Program-made: the position numbers and the translations under genes
Notes under the pieces: generated by a model
The model's database searches: none
What the model saw: only the letters and a program-made list of their open reading frames with translations
Told to the model about the DNA's origin: nothing
Assembly: GCA_043797615.1 (NCBI GenBank)
Contig: JAZDPK010000022.1
Span: 1-11,767, forward strand
DNA: 11,767 nt
Source: JAZDPK01 sp043797615
GTDB taxonomy: Bacteria; Patescibacteriota; Patescibacteriia; UBA11705; JABHMO01
Reading direction: 5' to 3'
Shown: piece after piece, positions 6,162-11,767 of the stretch
Position numbering within the stretch: the first letter of the stretch is position 1
Layout: each line of letters starts with the position of its first letter

Positions 6162-6575
6162 ATGACAGACTGTTTATTCTGCAAAATCATCGCCGGTGAA
6201 ATCCCGTCGGAAAAAGTTTATGAAGACGAAGACGTTTTCGCGTTTCTTGACATTAAACCGGTGAATCTCGGCCATGCGCTCGTTGTTCCGAAAAAGCATT
6301 GCGCCAATCTGCTCGACGTTGATCCGGAAACGTTGAAAAAAACAATCGCCGCTATTCCGAAAATCGCCAAAGCGGTTATGTCCGCGTTTGATTATCAGGC
6401 GTTCAATCTCGGCGTAAACAACGGCGCTCTTGCCGGACAGCTCGTAGCGCATCTGCATTTCCACATCATACCGAGGAAAGAGGGGGATGGCCACCTTTTG
6501 TTCCCGGGCAAGCCATACGCGTCGGCGGAGGAGATGAAGAATGTCGGCGAGAAAATACGAGCGAAGATAGTTTAA
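6162..6575 (+). CDS. HIT-family (HinT-like) nucleotide hydrolase
   Basis: A cytoplasmic 137-residue histidine-triad protein, the usual length for HinT. Members hydrolyse purine nucleoside phosphoramidates and related adenylated compounds. The triad H-L-H-F-H (His97, 99, 101) follows G-Q-L-V-A; His99 would be the nucleophile. The N-terminal C-L-F-C (Cys4, Cys7) with His46 and His97 matches the zinc-binding set of one bacterial HIT subgroup. Other conserved parts are F-L-D-I-K-P-V-N-L-G-H (28-38) and V-V-P-K-K-H. I chose ATG 6162 because M-T-D-C-L-F-C fits family N-termini; a TTG two codons upstream is in frame but less likely. No Shine-Dalgarno or clear promoter is visible, so it may be read with the gene upstream. 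Confidence 0.95.
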   Translation: MTDCLFCKIIAGEIPSEKVYEDEDVFAFLDIKPVNLGHALVVPKKHCANLLDVDPETLKKTIAAIPKIAKAVMSAFDYQAFNLGVNNGALAGQLVAHLHFHIIPRKEGDGHLLFPGKPYASAEEMKNVGEKIRAKIV

Positions 6576-6587
6576 ATTTATTTTAAA

Positions 6588-6715
6588 TTTTCACCTGAAT
6601 TTAGACGAAAAATTATTATTGAAATACGATAGCTGACTTCCGCCTTCGTTACCACCTACGCATAAAGCTTCGGTGGTCAAGAAAATTTCGGCGGACGAGA
6701 AAGTCAGGTGGAAAA
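6588..6715. repeat. Nested palindromic intergenic element
   Basis: Three inverted pairs are nested. Outer: TTTTCACCTGA (6588-6598) with TCAGGTGGAAAA (6704-6715). Middle: CTGACTT-CCGCC (6633-6644) with GGCGG (6690-6694) and AAGTCAG (6701-6707). Inner: ACCACC (6651-6656) with GGTGGT (6672-6677). The outer and middle pairs compete for 6704-6707, so two folds are possible. There is no ORF and no target duplication that I can define. It resembles palindromic spacer elements common in Patescibacteria genomes. Confidence 0.62.
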
Positions 6716-6725
6716 TGCTCAAATT

Positions 6726-6750
6726 AAATCCGTTTACGCTGGATTTTTTT
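6726..6750 (+). terminator. Weak intrinsic terminator
   Basis: AAATCC (6726-6731) pairs with GGATTT (6741-6746) across a 9-nt loop and runs into seven T (6744-6750). The stem is short, so efficiency is doubtful. It could end transcripts from the HIT gene. Between it and the rmlB start lies about 60 bp of AT-rich DNA in which I could not define a promoter. Confidence 0.42.
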
Positions 6751-6810
6751 ATTTGTATTTTTTTATATATTACGGTAAGCTTTTATCGATAATAATTAAC
6801 GTTAAACTAT

Positions 6811-7782
6811 ATGAAAATGCTGATCACCGGCGGCGCCGGGTTCATCGGTTCGAATTTTATCCGCTACATTTTGAATAAATATCTTGATTACGAGATCATT
6901 AATTTGGATAAACTAACGTACGCCGGCAATTTGGAAAATTTGAAAGACGTTGAACAGCTGCCGAATTACAAATTCATTAAAGGCGACATTGCCAATGCCG
7001 AGCTTGTCGAATATATTGTAAAAGACGCCGATATCATCGTTCATTTCGCGGCGGAAACGCATGTGGACCGCTCCATCGTTGATCCGTTCGTTTTTACGCG
7101 CACGAACAGTTTTGGCACGCATGTTTTGCTCGAAGCGGCGAGAAAGCTGGGAAACAAGCGCTTTCATCACGTTTCTACCGACGAAGTGTTCGGTTCATTG
7201 CCTCTCGATGACATGAATAAGACGTTTTACGAAGAAAGCCCGTACGATCCGCGGAGTCCGTATTCGGCGAGCAAAGCAGCGTCCGATCATTTGGTTCGTT
7301 CATATTATCATACCTATGGTTTGCCGATCACGATATCAAATTGTTCAAACAATTACGGACCGTATCAGTTTACGGAAAAATTAATTCCTCTTTTTATCAC
7401 CAATCTGCTGGAAGGGAAGCGCGCACCGCTTTACGGCGACGGCAAGAACGTGCGCGATTGGATTCACGTTGACGACCATTGTTCAGGCATTGACGCGGTG
7501 ATTCATAAGGGGAAAATAGGCGAAACTTATCTGATCGGCGCGAATTGCCAGAAATCGAATTTCGAGATCGCGCTTCTTATTCTCAAAAACCTGGGAATGG
7601 GCGAGGAAATGATCGAGTTCGTTGCCGACCGATTGGGCCATGATCGGCGCTACGCCATTCGTTCATATAAAATCCAATCGGAATTGGGCTGGAAGCCGGC
7701 GGTGGCGTTCGGAGACGGAATAAGGCGGACGATACAGTGGTATGCGGAAAATGAAAGCTGGTGGAGACGGGGAAAAGGCTAA
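6811..7782 (+). CDS. rmlB: dTDP-glucose 4,6-dehydratase
   Basis: RmlB converts dTDP-D-glucose to dTDP-4-keto-6-deoxy-D-glucose, the second step of dTDP-L-rhamnose synthesis for surface glycans. It is an extended SDR-family enzyme using NAD+. The Rossmann motif G-G-A-G-F-I-G-S spans 7-14; A-E-T-H-V-D-R-S at 81-88 is typical of RmlB; the catalytic Thr-Asp-Glu triplet is 123-125 (S-T-D-E-V-F-G); and Tyr151 and Lys155 form Y-x3-K. N-N-Y-G-P-Y-Q-F-x-E-K-L-I-P (180-193) and Y-G-D-G-K-N-V-R-D-W-I-H-V complete the substrate side. At 323 residues it is slightly short for the family. It ends W-W-R-R-G-K-G, and the last codons merge with a repeat-like purine tract. rmlA, rmlC and rmlD are absent nearby except for an 11-codon rmlA-like start at 9406. 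No Shine-Dalgarno is visible. Confidence 0.95.
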   Translation: MKMLITGGAGFIGSNFIRYILNKYLDYEIINLDKLTYAGNLENLKDVEQLPNYKFIKGDIANAELVEYIVKDADIIVHFAAETHVDRSIVDPFVFTRTNSFGTHVLLEAARKLGNKRFHHVSTDEVFGSLPLDDMNKTFYEESPYDPRSPYSASKAASDHLVRSYYHTYGLPITISNCSNNYGPYQFTEKLIPLFITNLLEGKRAPLYGDGKNVRDWIHVDDHCSGIDAVIHKGKIGETYLIGANCQKSNFEIALLILKNLGMGEEMIEFVADRLGHDRRYAIRSYKIQSELGWKPAVAFGDGIRRTIQWYAENESWWRRGKG

Positions 7783-7796
7783 GAAAATAAGATGAT

Positions 7797-7858
7797 AAAG
7801 AGGGCTAAAGAGGATATGCGTGAATACATTGTCTGGACTATCTTCTTGAGCCTTCTTT
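7797..7858. repeat. GGCTAAAG-type hairpin repeat, copy 2
   Basis: A 20-bp stem (7797-7816 with 7839-7858) has one mismatch and two wobbles around a 22-nt loop. Its left arm (GGGCTAAAG, then GATA, then GCGTGA) matches the reverse complement of the right arm and adjoining loop of copy 1, so the two are a family. The -35 box of the next promoter lies just beyond the right arm. The stem may terminate rmlB transcription. Confidence 0.72.
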
Positions 7859-7864
7859 GCCTTC

Positions 7865-7893
7865 TTGACATCAATATTGATTTGAGATAAGAT
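7865..7893 (+). promoter_or_regulatory. Sigma-70-type promoter of the zinc-finger operon
   Basis: Consensus TTGACA (7865-7870), 17-nt spacer, TAAGAT (7888-7893). The transcript would start near 7900, giving a leader of about 72 nt before ATG 7972. Confidence 0.8.
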
Positions 7894-7971
7894 TGTTGAA
7901 TACAAAATTTGTTCATTTACAAATATAAAACAACTCAAAACGGCGCGTATGCCAAAAAAAGGAGAAGAAAA

Positions 7972-8499
7972 ATGCTGACCACGATCACTCAGAAATGCGA
8001 GATTTGCAACAAGGAGTTCATTAACGATCAAGTTGCGGCGGAAGATCACGAGAAAAAAGCGCACGCAGAGCTGAATGCGATTTTGGAAAAAATACGGCGG
8101 ATCAAGCTGGTTCGAGTCGCCGATTGGGATGATCGCGGCATCGTCGGCCGGGTCGGCGAATTGAAAAGCGTTTCCGCGCAATGGAACAAGTTTTCCGGCG
8201 GGTGGACAATGGAGTGCAAAGTCAGTCCAATCATTGATTTGACAGGACGCGGCGTATTGAACTCAGTCTTGTTTGGTAGAAATTTTCCGACCGAAGATGG
8301 TCTTTGCAATTACATTGGTCAACACTTGAATAATGGAATCATTGATATGGAAAGCACATTGGGCGTTCTCGATGGTTCTGAAGCATTGGCGCAAGTGCGG
8401 ACGGCGTTGATGCATCTCGAATCTGATATCAGCTTTGTATTGCAAAGTCCATTGCTCAAAGACGAAGAACAACAGAAGCCTTGCATGATTGAGCATTAA
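7972..8499 (+). CDS. Small C2H2 zinc-finger hypothetical protein (first gene of pair)
   Basis: I do not recognise this 175-residue protein beyond its N-terminus, which holds a classical C2H2-type finger: Cys9-x2-Cys12, 13 residues, His26-x4-His31. This is normally a zinc-bound nucleic-acid or protein-binding module. After a charged helix (about 32-44) comes a beta-rich region (I-K-L-V-R-V-A-D, I-V-G-R-V-G-E-L, W-T-M-E-C-K-V) and a C-terminal helix (A-L-A-Q-V-R-T-A-L-M-H-L). There is no membrane segment. ATG 7972 is chosen because AGGAGAAG lies just upstream and the finger follows at once; the frame is open to a TTG at 7909, but those residues are low-complexity. The next gene has the same layout and starts 26 bp after this stop, so the two are co-transcribed and may be distant paralogues. 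Confidence 0.8.
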   Translation: MLTTITQKCEICNKEFINDQVAAEDHEKKAHAELNAILEKIRRIKLVRVADWDDRGIVGRVGELKSVSAQWNKFSGGWTMECKVSPIIDLTGRGVLNSVLFGRNFPTEDGLCNYIGQHLNNGIIDMESTLGVLDGSEALAQVRTALMHLESDISFVLQSPLLKDEEQQKPCMIEH

Positions 8500-8525
8500 C
8501 CGATAACACGGAAAGGAGAATTTTC

Positions 8526-9122
8526 ATGCCTGCCGAAAGCAAGAAATGGAAATGCAAGCATTGCGGCGATGTTTACGACGAACGCGAAGAAGCGATTGAA
8601 TGCGAAAAATCGCACGATGAACTTTTCAAGCTGATTAAAAGGTTGCCAGGGAAAAGACTTTTGAATTTCTGGGTGGTGAACGGCGAAGGATTCGAAGATT
8701 GCGTGGGAGTTATCAATAAAGTTGAATTGAAATTCAACGAGCATAGAAATAGCACCAGCTATAATCCTGATTATTGCAATTTGGAAATTTTCGGCGAAGT
8801 GTTCGGCGATCAAAAGACATTTAACGTCGATGACGGATCCCGATCTCTTGACGGTTTTTTCTTGGAAGGGGGAGAGGATTATATCGTTGAAGCGCTGAAC
8901 GATTTTTTAAACGGCGAAGCGCTCAAAGACGACAATGAAAAAGGCAAGGGCGCGTGCATTCAGATATTCACCGCCAAGCAGGAAAAAGAAATCCTCAAGA
9001 ATTTGGATGTTGCCGTCGAGCGCCTGGAAAAAGTGCGAAAAAGATTGCGAAATCAGCATGTCGTTCAACGGCTTTCAAAGTGCTCTTGGAAGCCCGTTGA
9101 TCTGATGAGCCGCGAGGAATAA
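8526..9122 (+). CDS. Small C2HC zinc-finger hypothetical protein (second gene of pair)
   Basis: An unrecognised 198-residue protein with an N-terminal finger Cys10-x2-Cys13, 12 residues, Cys26-x3-His30. The finger is followed, as in the first gene, by a helix (L-F-K-L-I-K-R-L), a beta stretch (C-V-G-V-I-N-K-V-E-L-K-F, N-L-E-I-F-G-E-V-F-G), then an acidic glycine-containing loop and a helix near 118-130. It ends in a long charged helix (about 150-178, E-K-E-I-L-K-N-L-D-V-A-V-E-R-L), a possible coiled coil for oligomerisation or partner binding. The phrase G-V-I-N-K-V-E-L here and G-R-V-G-E-L-K-S-V in the first gene fall at equivalent places, which supports common ancestry, but identity is low by eye. 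AAAGGAG 7 nt before ATG 8526 sets the start. A strong terminator follows (9135-9164). Confidence 0.8.
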   Translation: MPAESKKWKCKHCGDVYDEREEAIECEKSHDELFKLIKRLPGKRLLNFWVVNGEGFEDCVGVINKVELKFNEHRNSTSYNPDYCNLEIFGEVFGDQKTFNVDDGSRSLDGFFLEGGEDYIVEALNDFLNGEALKDDNEKGKGACIQIFTAKQEKEILKNLDVAVERLEKVRKRLRNQHVVQRLSKCSWKPVDLMSREE

Positions 9123-9134
9123 GCCAAAAAGCCC

Positions 9135-9164
9135 AAAGGACTGTGCAAAGCACGGCCCTTTTTT
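9135..9164 (+). terminator. Intrinsic terminator of the zinc-finger operon
   Basis: AAAGGACTGTGC (9135-9146), loop AAA, GCACGGCCCTTT (9150-9161): 12 positions with one mismatch and one wobble, followed by a T run ending at 9164. It lies 12 bp after the second gene's stop. Confidence 0.85.
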
Positions 9165-9166
9165 AA

Positions 9167-9195
9167 TTGAAAAAAAAGAATAATTGTGGTATATT
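9167..9195 (+). promoter_or_regulatory. Extended -10 promoter upstream of the membrane-protein gene
   Basis: TTGAAA (9167-9172), 17-nt spacer, TATATT (9190-9195), preceded directly by TGG, an extended -10. It begins three bases after the operon terminator. The downstream gene starts 280 bp away, so the transcript would carry a long leader containing the palindromic repeats at 9231-9394 and an rmlA-like fragment. Confidence 0.7.
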
Positions 9196-9230
9196 GGGGA
9201 AAGGAAAATGGGGCGAAATGAGTTTATTTA

Positions 9231-9394
9231 GCATTGTCATCCTGAACTTGCTTGCCCCGCACCGTTAATTTAACTGGTGCGCGGGATTCAGGATCCGACA
9301 ATGCGATCATTATAAAATAATCGTTGTCCGACCCTGAATCTCGCACACTATGCAAGTTGTCAGTGCGGGACTCAGCGAGTTCAGGGTGACAACG
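9231..9394. repeat. Double palindromic intergenic repeat (TTGTC-CCTGAA type)
   Basis: Two hairpins stand side by side. Hairpin 1 (9231-9304) pairs GCATTGTC-ATCCTGAA with TTCAGGAT-CC-GACAATGC and has an inner GCACC/GGTGC stem. Hairpin 2 (9322-9394) pairs CGTTGTC-CG-ACCCTGAA with TTCAGGGT-GACAACG and has an inner CGCAC/GTGCG stem. The outer ends of the whole block are also inverted copies of each other, as are the two inner ends around 9283-9340, so the block can fold as two hairpins or as one large cruciform. It has no ORF. TGTCATCCTGAA palindromes are widespread intergenic repeats in unrelated bacteria. Confidence 0.8.
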
Positions 9395-9405
9395 TAAAAT
9401 GTGAT

Positions 9406-9441
9406 ATGAAAGGAATCATTCTGGCCGCGGGAAAAGGCTAA
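9406..9441 (+). pseudogene. rmlA-like nucleotidyltransferase 5' remnant (11 codons)
   Basis: ATG 9406 reads MKGIILAAGKG and then TAA (9439-9441). This is the start of sugar-1-phosphate nucleotidyltransferases (RmlA/GlmU type), cut in the middle of the G-x-G-T-R signature that binds the nucleoside triphosphate. The rest of the gene is absent. It is too short for statistical support, but it begins at a methionine, keeps the family spacing and has no other explanation here. The last bases, GGGAAAAGGCTAA, are identical to the end of rmlB at 7770-7782. Confidence 0.5.
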
Positions 9442-9474
9442 CAATTAATTTAAATAAAAATTTTTTAAAGAAAT

Positions 9475-10353
9475 ATGAAAAAATTTCATTTCAACGAACT
9501 GCTAGCGCAATCTTGGAAATGGACTAAAAAGAATCTAAGCTTGTGGTGGCTCGGCCTGTTCGTCGGCCTCGGCAGTTTGGTTTTCGATTTCCGTTCCACC
9601 GACATCCAGGACGCTTTCACCCAGGTTTTCAATGACAGCGGCGTTGACGGATTGAAAAATTTCCTGTCGAACGTTGGCAACGCTTCAATGCTGGTTTTCT
9701 GGCTTGGCGTTATTTTCATCATTTTATCGATCATCGGCATCCTGGCGCGGGCCGGCTTGATCTGCGGCGTTAAAAAAATAAAAGACGGCGAACAATACCG
9801 CTTGCGGGATTTGGCCGAATTCGGCGTCTTGAAAATCCCGCGCCTGCTCCTGCTCGAGATCATTCTCGGCATTCCGTTTTATATTTTGCTCATTCCGGTC
9901 GTTGTTTACGTCAAATTCATCGCGAGCCAAATTCTGTTCGCGCTGTTCGCCATTTGCCTGGCCGGCCTGATCGCTTATTCCGTTTTTCTCGCGCTGTTCA
10001 AGCATTACGCTTATTGCTACGCGATTTTGGACGATCAGACCGCGTGGAACGCGATCATTTCCGGAATAAAATTGCTTAAACAAAATTTCTGGAATTTCGT
10101 CGTTGTCAAACTCATCCAAGCCGGCCTCTGGATCGTTGCGGCCTTGGCCATGTCGGTCGCCGTGGTCGTCGCGATGCTTCCGGTACTGCTTATCGGCATC
10201 TTGCTGTCGTTCGTCGCCGGCAGCTTCGGCTCGGCCGCGATGGCGGCGCTTTCCGGCGTCATCGGGATCGCCGCGGTGCTCGCGTTCCGCGCCGGGATGA
10301 ATGTTTTCTTCGCCGGCTATCTGACCGGGGCGTATTGGGAAGCGAGGGAATAA
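9475..10353 (+). CDS. Polytopic membrane protein, unknown function
   Basis: A 292-residue inner-membrane protein with about six hydrophobic segments: 21-37, 71-94, 124-146, 150-175, 214-245 (long, possibly two) and 254-282. A short amphipathic start (F-N-E-L-L-A-Q-S-W-K-W-T-K-K-N) precedes the first, as in families whose N-terminal helix lies on the membrane. Between segments 4 and 5 the motif Y-A-Y-C-Y-A-I-L-D-D, then A-W-N-A-I-I-S-G-I-K-L-L-K-Q-N-F-W-N-F, resembles the repeat of DUF4013-like and glycerophosphodiesterase-membrane-domain-like proteins; this is a similarity by eye, not an assignment. There is no catalytic signature. Only a weak AAAG precedes the ATG. The likely promoter is at 9167-9195, with a long repeat-filled leader. 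It converges with the PEGA gene. Confidence 0.85.
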   Translation: MKKFHFNELLAQSWKWTKKNLSLWWLGLFVGLGSLVFDFRSTDIQDAFTQVFNDSGVDGLKNFLSNVGNASMLVFWLGVIFIILSIIGILARAGLICGVKKIKDGEQYRLRDLAEFGVLKIPRLLLLEIILGIPFYILLIPVVVYVKFIASQILFALFAICLAGLIAYSVFLALFKHYAYCYAILDDQTAWNAIISGIKLLKQNFWNFVVVKLIQAGLWIVAALAMSVAVVVAMLPVLLIGILLSFVAGSFGSAAMAALSGVIGIAAVLAFRAGMNVFFAGYLTGAYWEARE

Positions 10354-10405
10354 AAAAACAAGAAAACAATAAAACAAGAAAACAAGAAAACAATAAATCA
10401 ATAAA
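10354..10405 (+). repeat. ACAAGAAA/ACAATAAA short tandem repeat
   Basis: Immediately after the membrane-protein stop come imperfect 8-9-bp units of ACAAGAAA and ACAATAAA, with almost no C outside the unit and no coding pattern. This is a likely slippage-prone minisatellite. Confidence 0.7.
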
Positions 10406-10428
10406 ATCCCAAAGGGATCCCTTCGGGA
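10406..10428. repeat. Overlapping GGGA/TCCC palindrome
   Basis: ATCCC-AAA-GGGAT and TCCC-TTC-GGGA overlap around the perfect palindrome AAGGGATCCCTT (10412-10423). The unit is symmetric except for one base, so two small hairpins or one longer stem can form. Confidence 0.6.
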
Positions 10429-10448
10429 CAAAAAATCAATAAATCAAG

Positions 10449-10475
10449 AAACGGCTTTTCGCCGTTTTTATTTTT
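10449..10475. terminator. Intrinsic terminator between convergent genes
   Basis: AAACGGC (10449-10455), loop TTTTC, GCCGTTT (10461-10467), then TTATTTTT on the + strand. It serves the membrane-protein gene; on the minus strand the tract is TTTCTTGATTT, weaker but usable for the PEGA gene, whose stop is at 10483. Confidence 0.78.
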
Positions 10476-10482
10476 GCATTTA

Positions 10483-11767
10483 TTAATCCATCTTTAGCTG
10501 CCAGAGCTGTTTATCCTGCAAATAATACAAATTGCTCGAATCCGCATCGAAGGAAAAGGCCGTGATGTTTTGCGCGGGAAAGGCGATGACAAAATGCCCG
10601 TCCCTGTCGTCGAGTTCGATGATCCGCAATTCGTTGTTCTGCAAGGCGGCCAGATAGTTCGGCGACTTGTGCCACTTTGCCGAAAGCACGCCCTGGCTGA
10701 AGCGGGTGATGTTTTTTTCGTTCAAATCCGAATCGGACAAATTCAAGTAAGACAATTCCTGATTCGTCTGCAGCAGCAGATAGTTTTTTTTGCGGTGGAA
10801 ATCGACGCTGGCCACGTTCGATTTGTTAAAAAGAATTTTATCCAGATCGAAATTGATGAGGTAAAAATTGCTGTTCGCGGCGTCGCTGATCGCCAGCTTG
10901 TTGCCGTAGACGCCGACGAAAGCGCTCGACGCGTTGTTCAGCGCCAGCGTTTTGTAGAATTCGGCCGAGCCGTTGGTTTTGGACATGTCGTATTTGGCGA
11001 GAATGACGTTTCCGTCCCTGATCTGCTTGATGATGAAAAGCGTGTTGCCATTGATGAAATAATCCAACGCGGTTTCATACTTTTCCGGCAGAAATATTCT
11101 GCTGATCTCCGGCCCGGGCAGGTCGATCCGATAGACGGCGCCTTTGCCGGCCGGCGCCGCCAGGCCGATCGCAAAAAGCTGATTCGAATCAGCCTCGCCG
11201 AAGCGGAAATCGGTTAAAGAATATTTTTTCGCGATTTCGGAAATGTCCGCGATGTTTTTCAAGCCGAGGGTGGCGATGGCCAGCGTCTTATTCCCGTTTT
11301 GGAATAAAATCTTCATGCCGTCTGCGGACCAGAGGATTTTCGGATTTGAAAACGGCTTTTTGTCGCTGTACAGGAGCTTTGTCTTCTGGCTCGCCGCATT
11401 GAAAAGATAGAGGAATCCTTGGCCGAATCCGGCCGCGCTGAATGCGGCGTATTGCCGGTCCGGCGAAAAGTCGATCCATTCCATTTCGTAATCTATTGCT
11501 TTTTGCGGCTCGCCTTTGCGGAAAAGCACGATGTCTTCGGCAAAAGTCGTTTCCTGCGTCTTGATTGCGAGCTTTTTTTCCCACGGATAATAGCCGTCTT
11601 TGGAAACGACGACTCGGTATTCATCAGGCAGGATGTTGTTTTCCCTGATCGGCGTGGCGCTGGCGAGCGGTTCGTTGTTCAGCGTGACTTCGGCGCCGGA
11701 CGGGGCGGTGCTGATTACGAGCGCGCCGGTTTTTTGCACTTGATTTTTCTTGAAATTATAGCGGTAG
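10483..11767 (-). CDS. PEGA-domain protein with C-terminal beta-propeller, 5' end beyond the window
   Basis: The minus-strand frame is open to the right edge (Y-R-Y-N-F-K-K-N-Q before a GTG at 11739), so the true start, probably with an N-terminal membrane anchor, lies outside. The visible part opens with a PEGA domain: T-G-A-L-V-I-S-T-A-P-S-G-A-E-V-T-L-N, then L-P-D-E-Y-R-V-V-V-S-K-D-G-Y, where D-E-Y-R replaces the name-giving P-E-G-A-like turn. Seventy residues on, blade-like repeats begin: I-D-F-S-P-D-R-Q-Y-A-A-F, I-L-W-S-A-D-G-M-K-I-L-F, and finally F-S-F-D-A-D-S-S-N-L-Y-Y-L, as in TolB or WD40-like propellers. PEGA domains occur in surface-layer and envelope proteins, so an extracytoplasmic scaffold or binding role is likely. 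No enzyme motif is seen. The stop is TAA. Confidence 0.87.
   Translation of the reverse strand, partial: YRYNFKKNQVQKTGALVISTAPSGAEVTLNNEPLASATPIRENNILPDEYRVVVSKDGYYPWEKKLAIKTQETTFAEDIVLFRKGEPQKAIDYEMEWIDFSPDRQYAAFSAAGFGQGFLYLFNAASQKTKLLYSDKKPFSNPKILWSADGMKILFQNGNKTLAIATLGLKNIADISEIAKKYSLTDFRFGEADSNQLFAIGLAAPAGKGAVYRIDLPGPEISRIFLPEKYETALDYFINGNTLFIIKQIRDGNVILAKYDMSKTNGSAEFYKTLALNNASSAFVGVYGNKLAISDAANSNFYLINFDLDKILFNKSNVASVDFHRKKNYLLLQTNQELSYLNLSDSDLNEKNITRFSQGVLSAKWHKSPNYLAALQNNELRIIELDDRDGHFVIAFPAQNITAFSFDADSSNLYYLQDKQLWQLKMD

Noticed and set aside
7909..7971. TTG start for the first zinc-finger protein
   Set aside because: ATG 7972 has a good AGGAGAAG ahead of it; the extra 21 residues are low-complexity and the predicted transcript starts only ~10 nt before the TTG.
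9724..10431. Long minus-strand frame (235 codons) opposite the membrane-protein gene
   Set aside because: Antisense to a clear hydrophobic coding sequence; its product is a D/Q/R-rich shadow, and it starts inside the AC-rich repeat.
10570..11217. 215-codon + strand frame opposite the PEGA gene
   Set aside because: Mirror of the propeller coding sequence with no ribosome-binding site or recognisable domain.

Overview
The window looks like a chromosomal segment of an uncultured Patescibacteria (CPR) bacterium. The basis is indirect: a lineage-typical hypothetical family with a hypervariable-looking tail at the left edge, a secreted S8 protease ending in FG-GAP repeats, a PEGA plus beta-propeller protein at the right edge, short loosely packed genes and many palindromic intergenic repeats. 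TGA, TAA and TAG all act as stops, so the standard bacterial code fits. No rRNA, tRNA, CRISPR array, transposase or phage gene was seen.

Layout. 1-758 (+): 3' part of a hypothetical gene whose C-terminal tail resembles a diversity-generating-retroelement (DGR) variable region. 851-1027 (+): a short ORF whose last ~40 codons read as the C-terminus of threonyl-tRNA synthetase, apparently a gene fragment, followed by a bidirectional terminator. 1145-2209 and 2519-3127 (-): two unknown genes, each with its own promoter and strong Shine-Dalgarno. A 161-bp MITE-like foldback element sits exactly between the stop codon of the second and its terminator. 3286-5361 (+): secreted subtilase with FG-GAP repeats, divergently transcribed from the 202-aa gene. 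5480-6094 (+): CDP-alcohol phosphatidyltransferase. 6162-6575 (+): HIT-family hydrolase. 6811-7782 (+): dTDP-glucose 4,6-dehydratase (rmlB) without its usual partners. 7972-9122 (+): a two-gene operon of small zinc-finger proteins with a clear promoter and terminator. 9475-10353 (+): polytopic membrane protein. 10483-11767 (-): PEGA-domain protein running off the window.

The known genes do not form one pathway. Several touch the cell envelope: lipid head-group transfer, nucleotide-sugar synthesis, a secreted protease, two membrane or envelope proteins. The novelty lies in three places: the paired zinc-finger operon; gene debris (a thrS 3' end and an 11-codon rmlA-like 5' end); and a dense set of unrelated intergenic palindromes (2352-2512, 5378-5462, 6588-6715, 7797-7858, 9231-9394, 10406-10428). 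All family calls were made by eye from motifs, with no database search.
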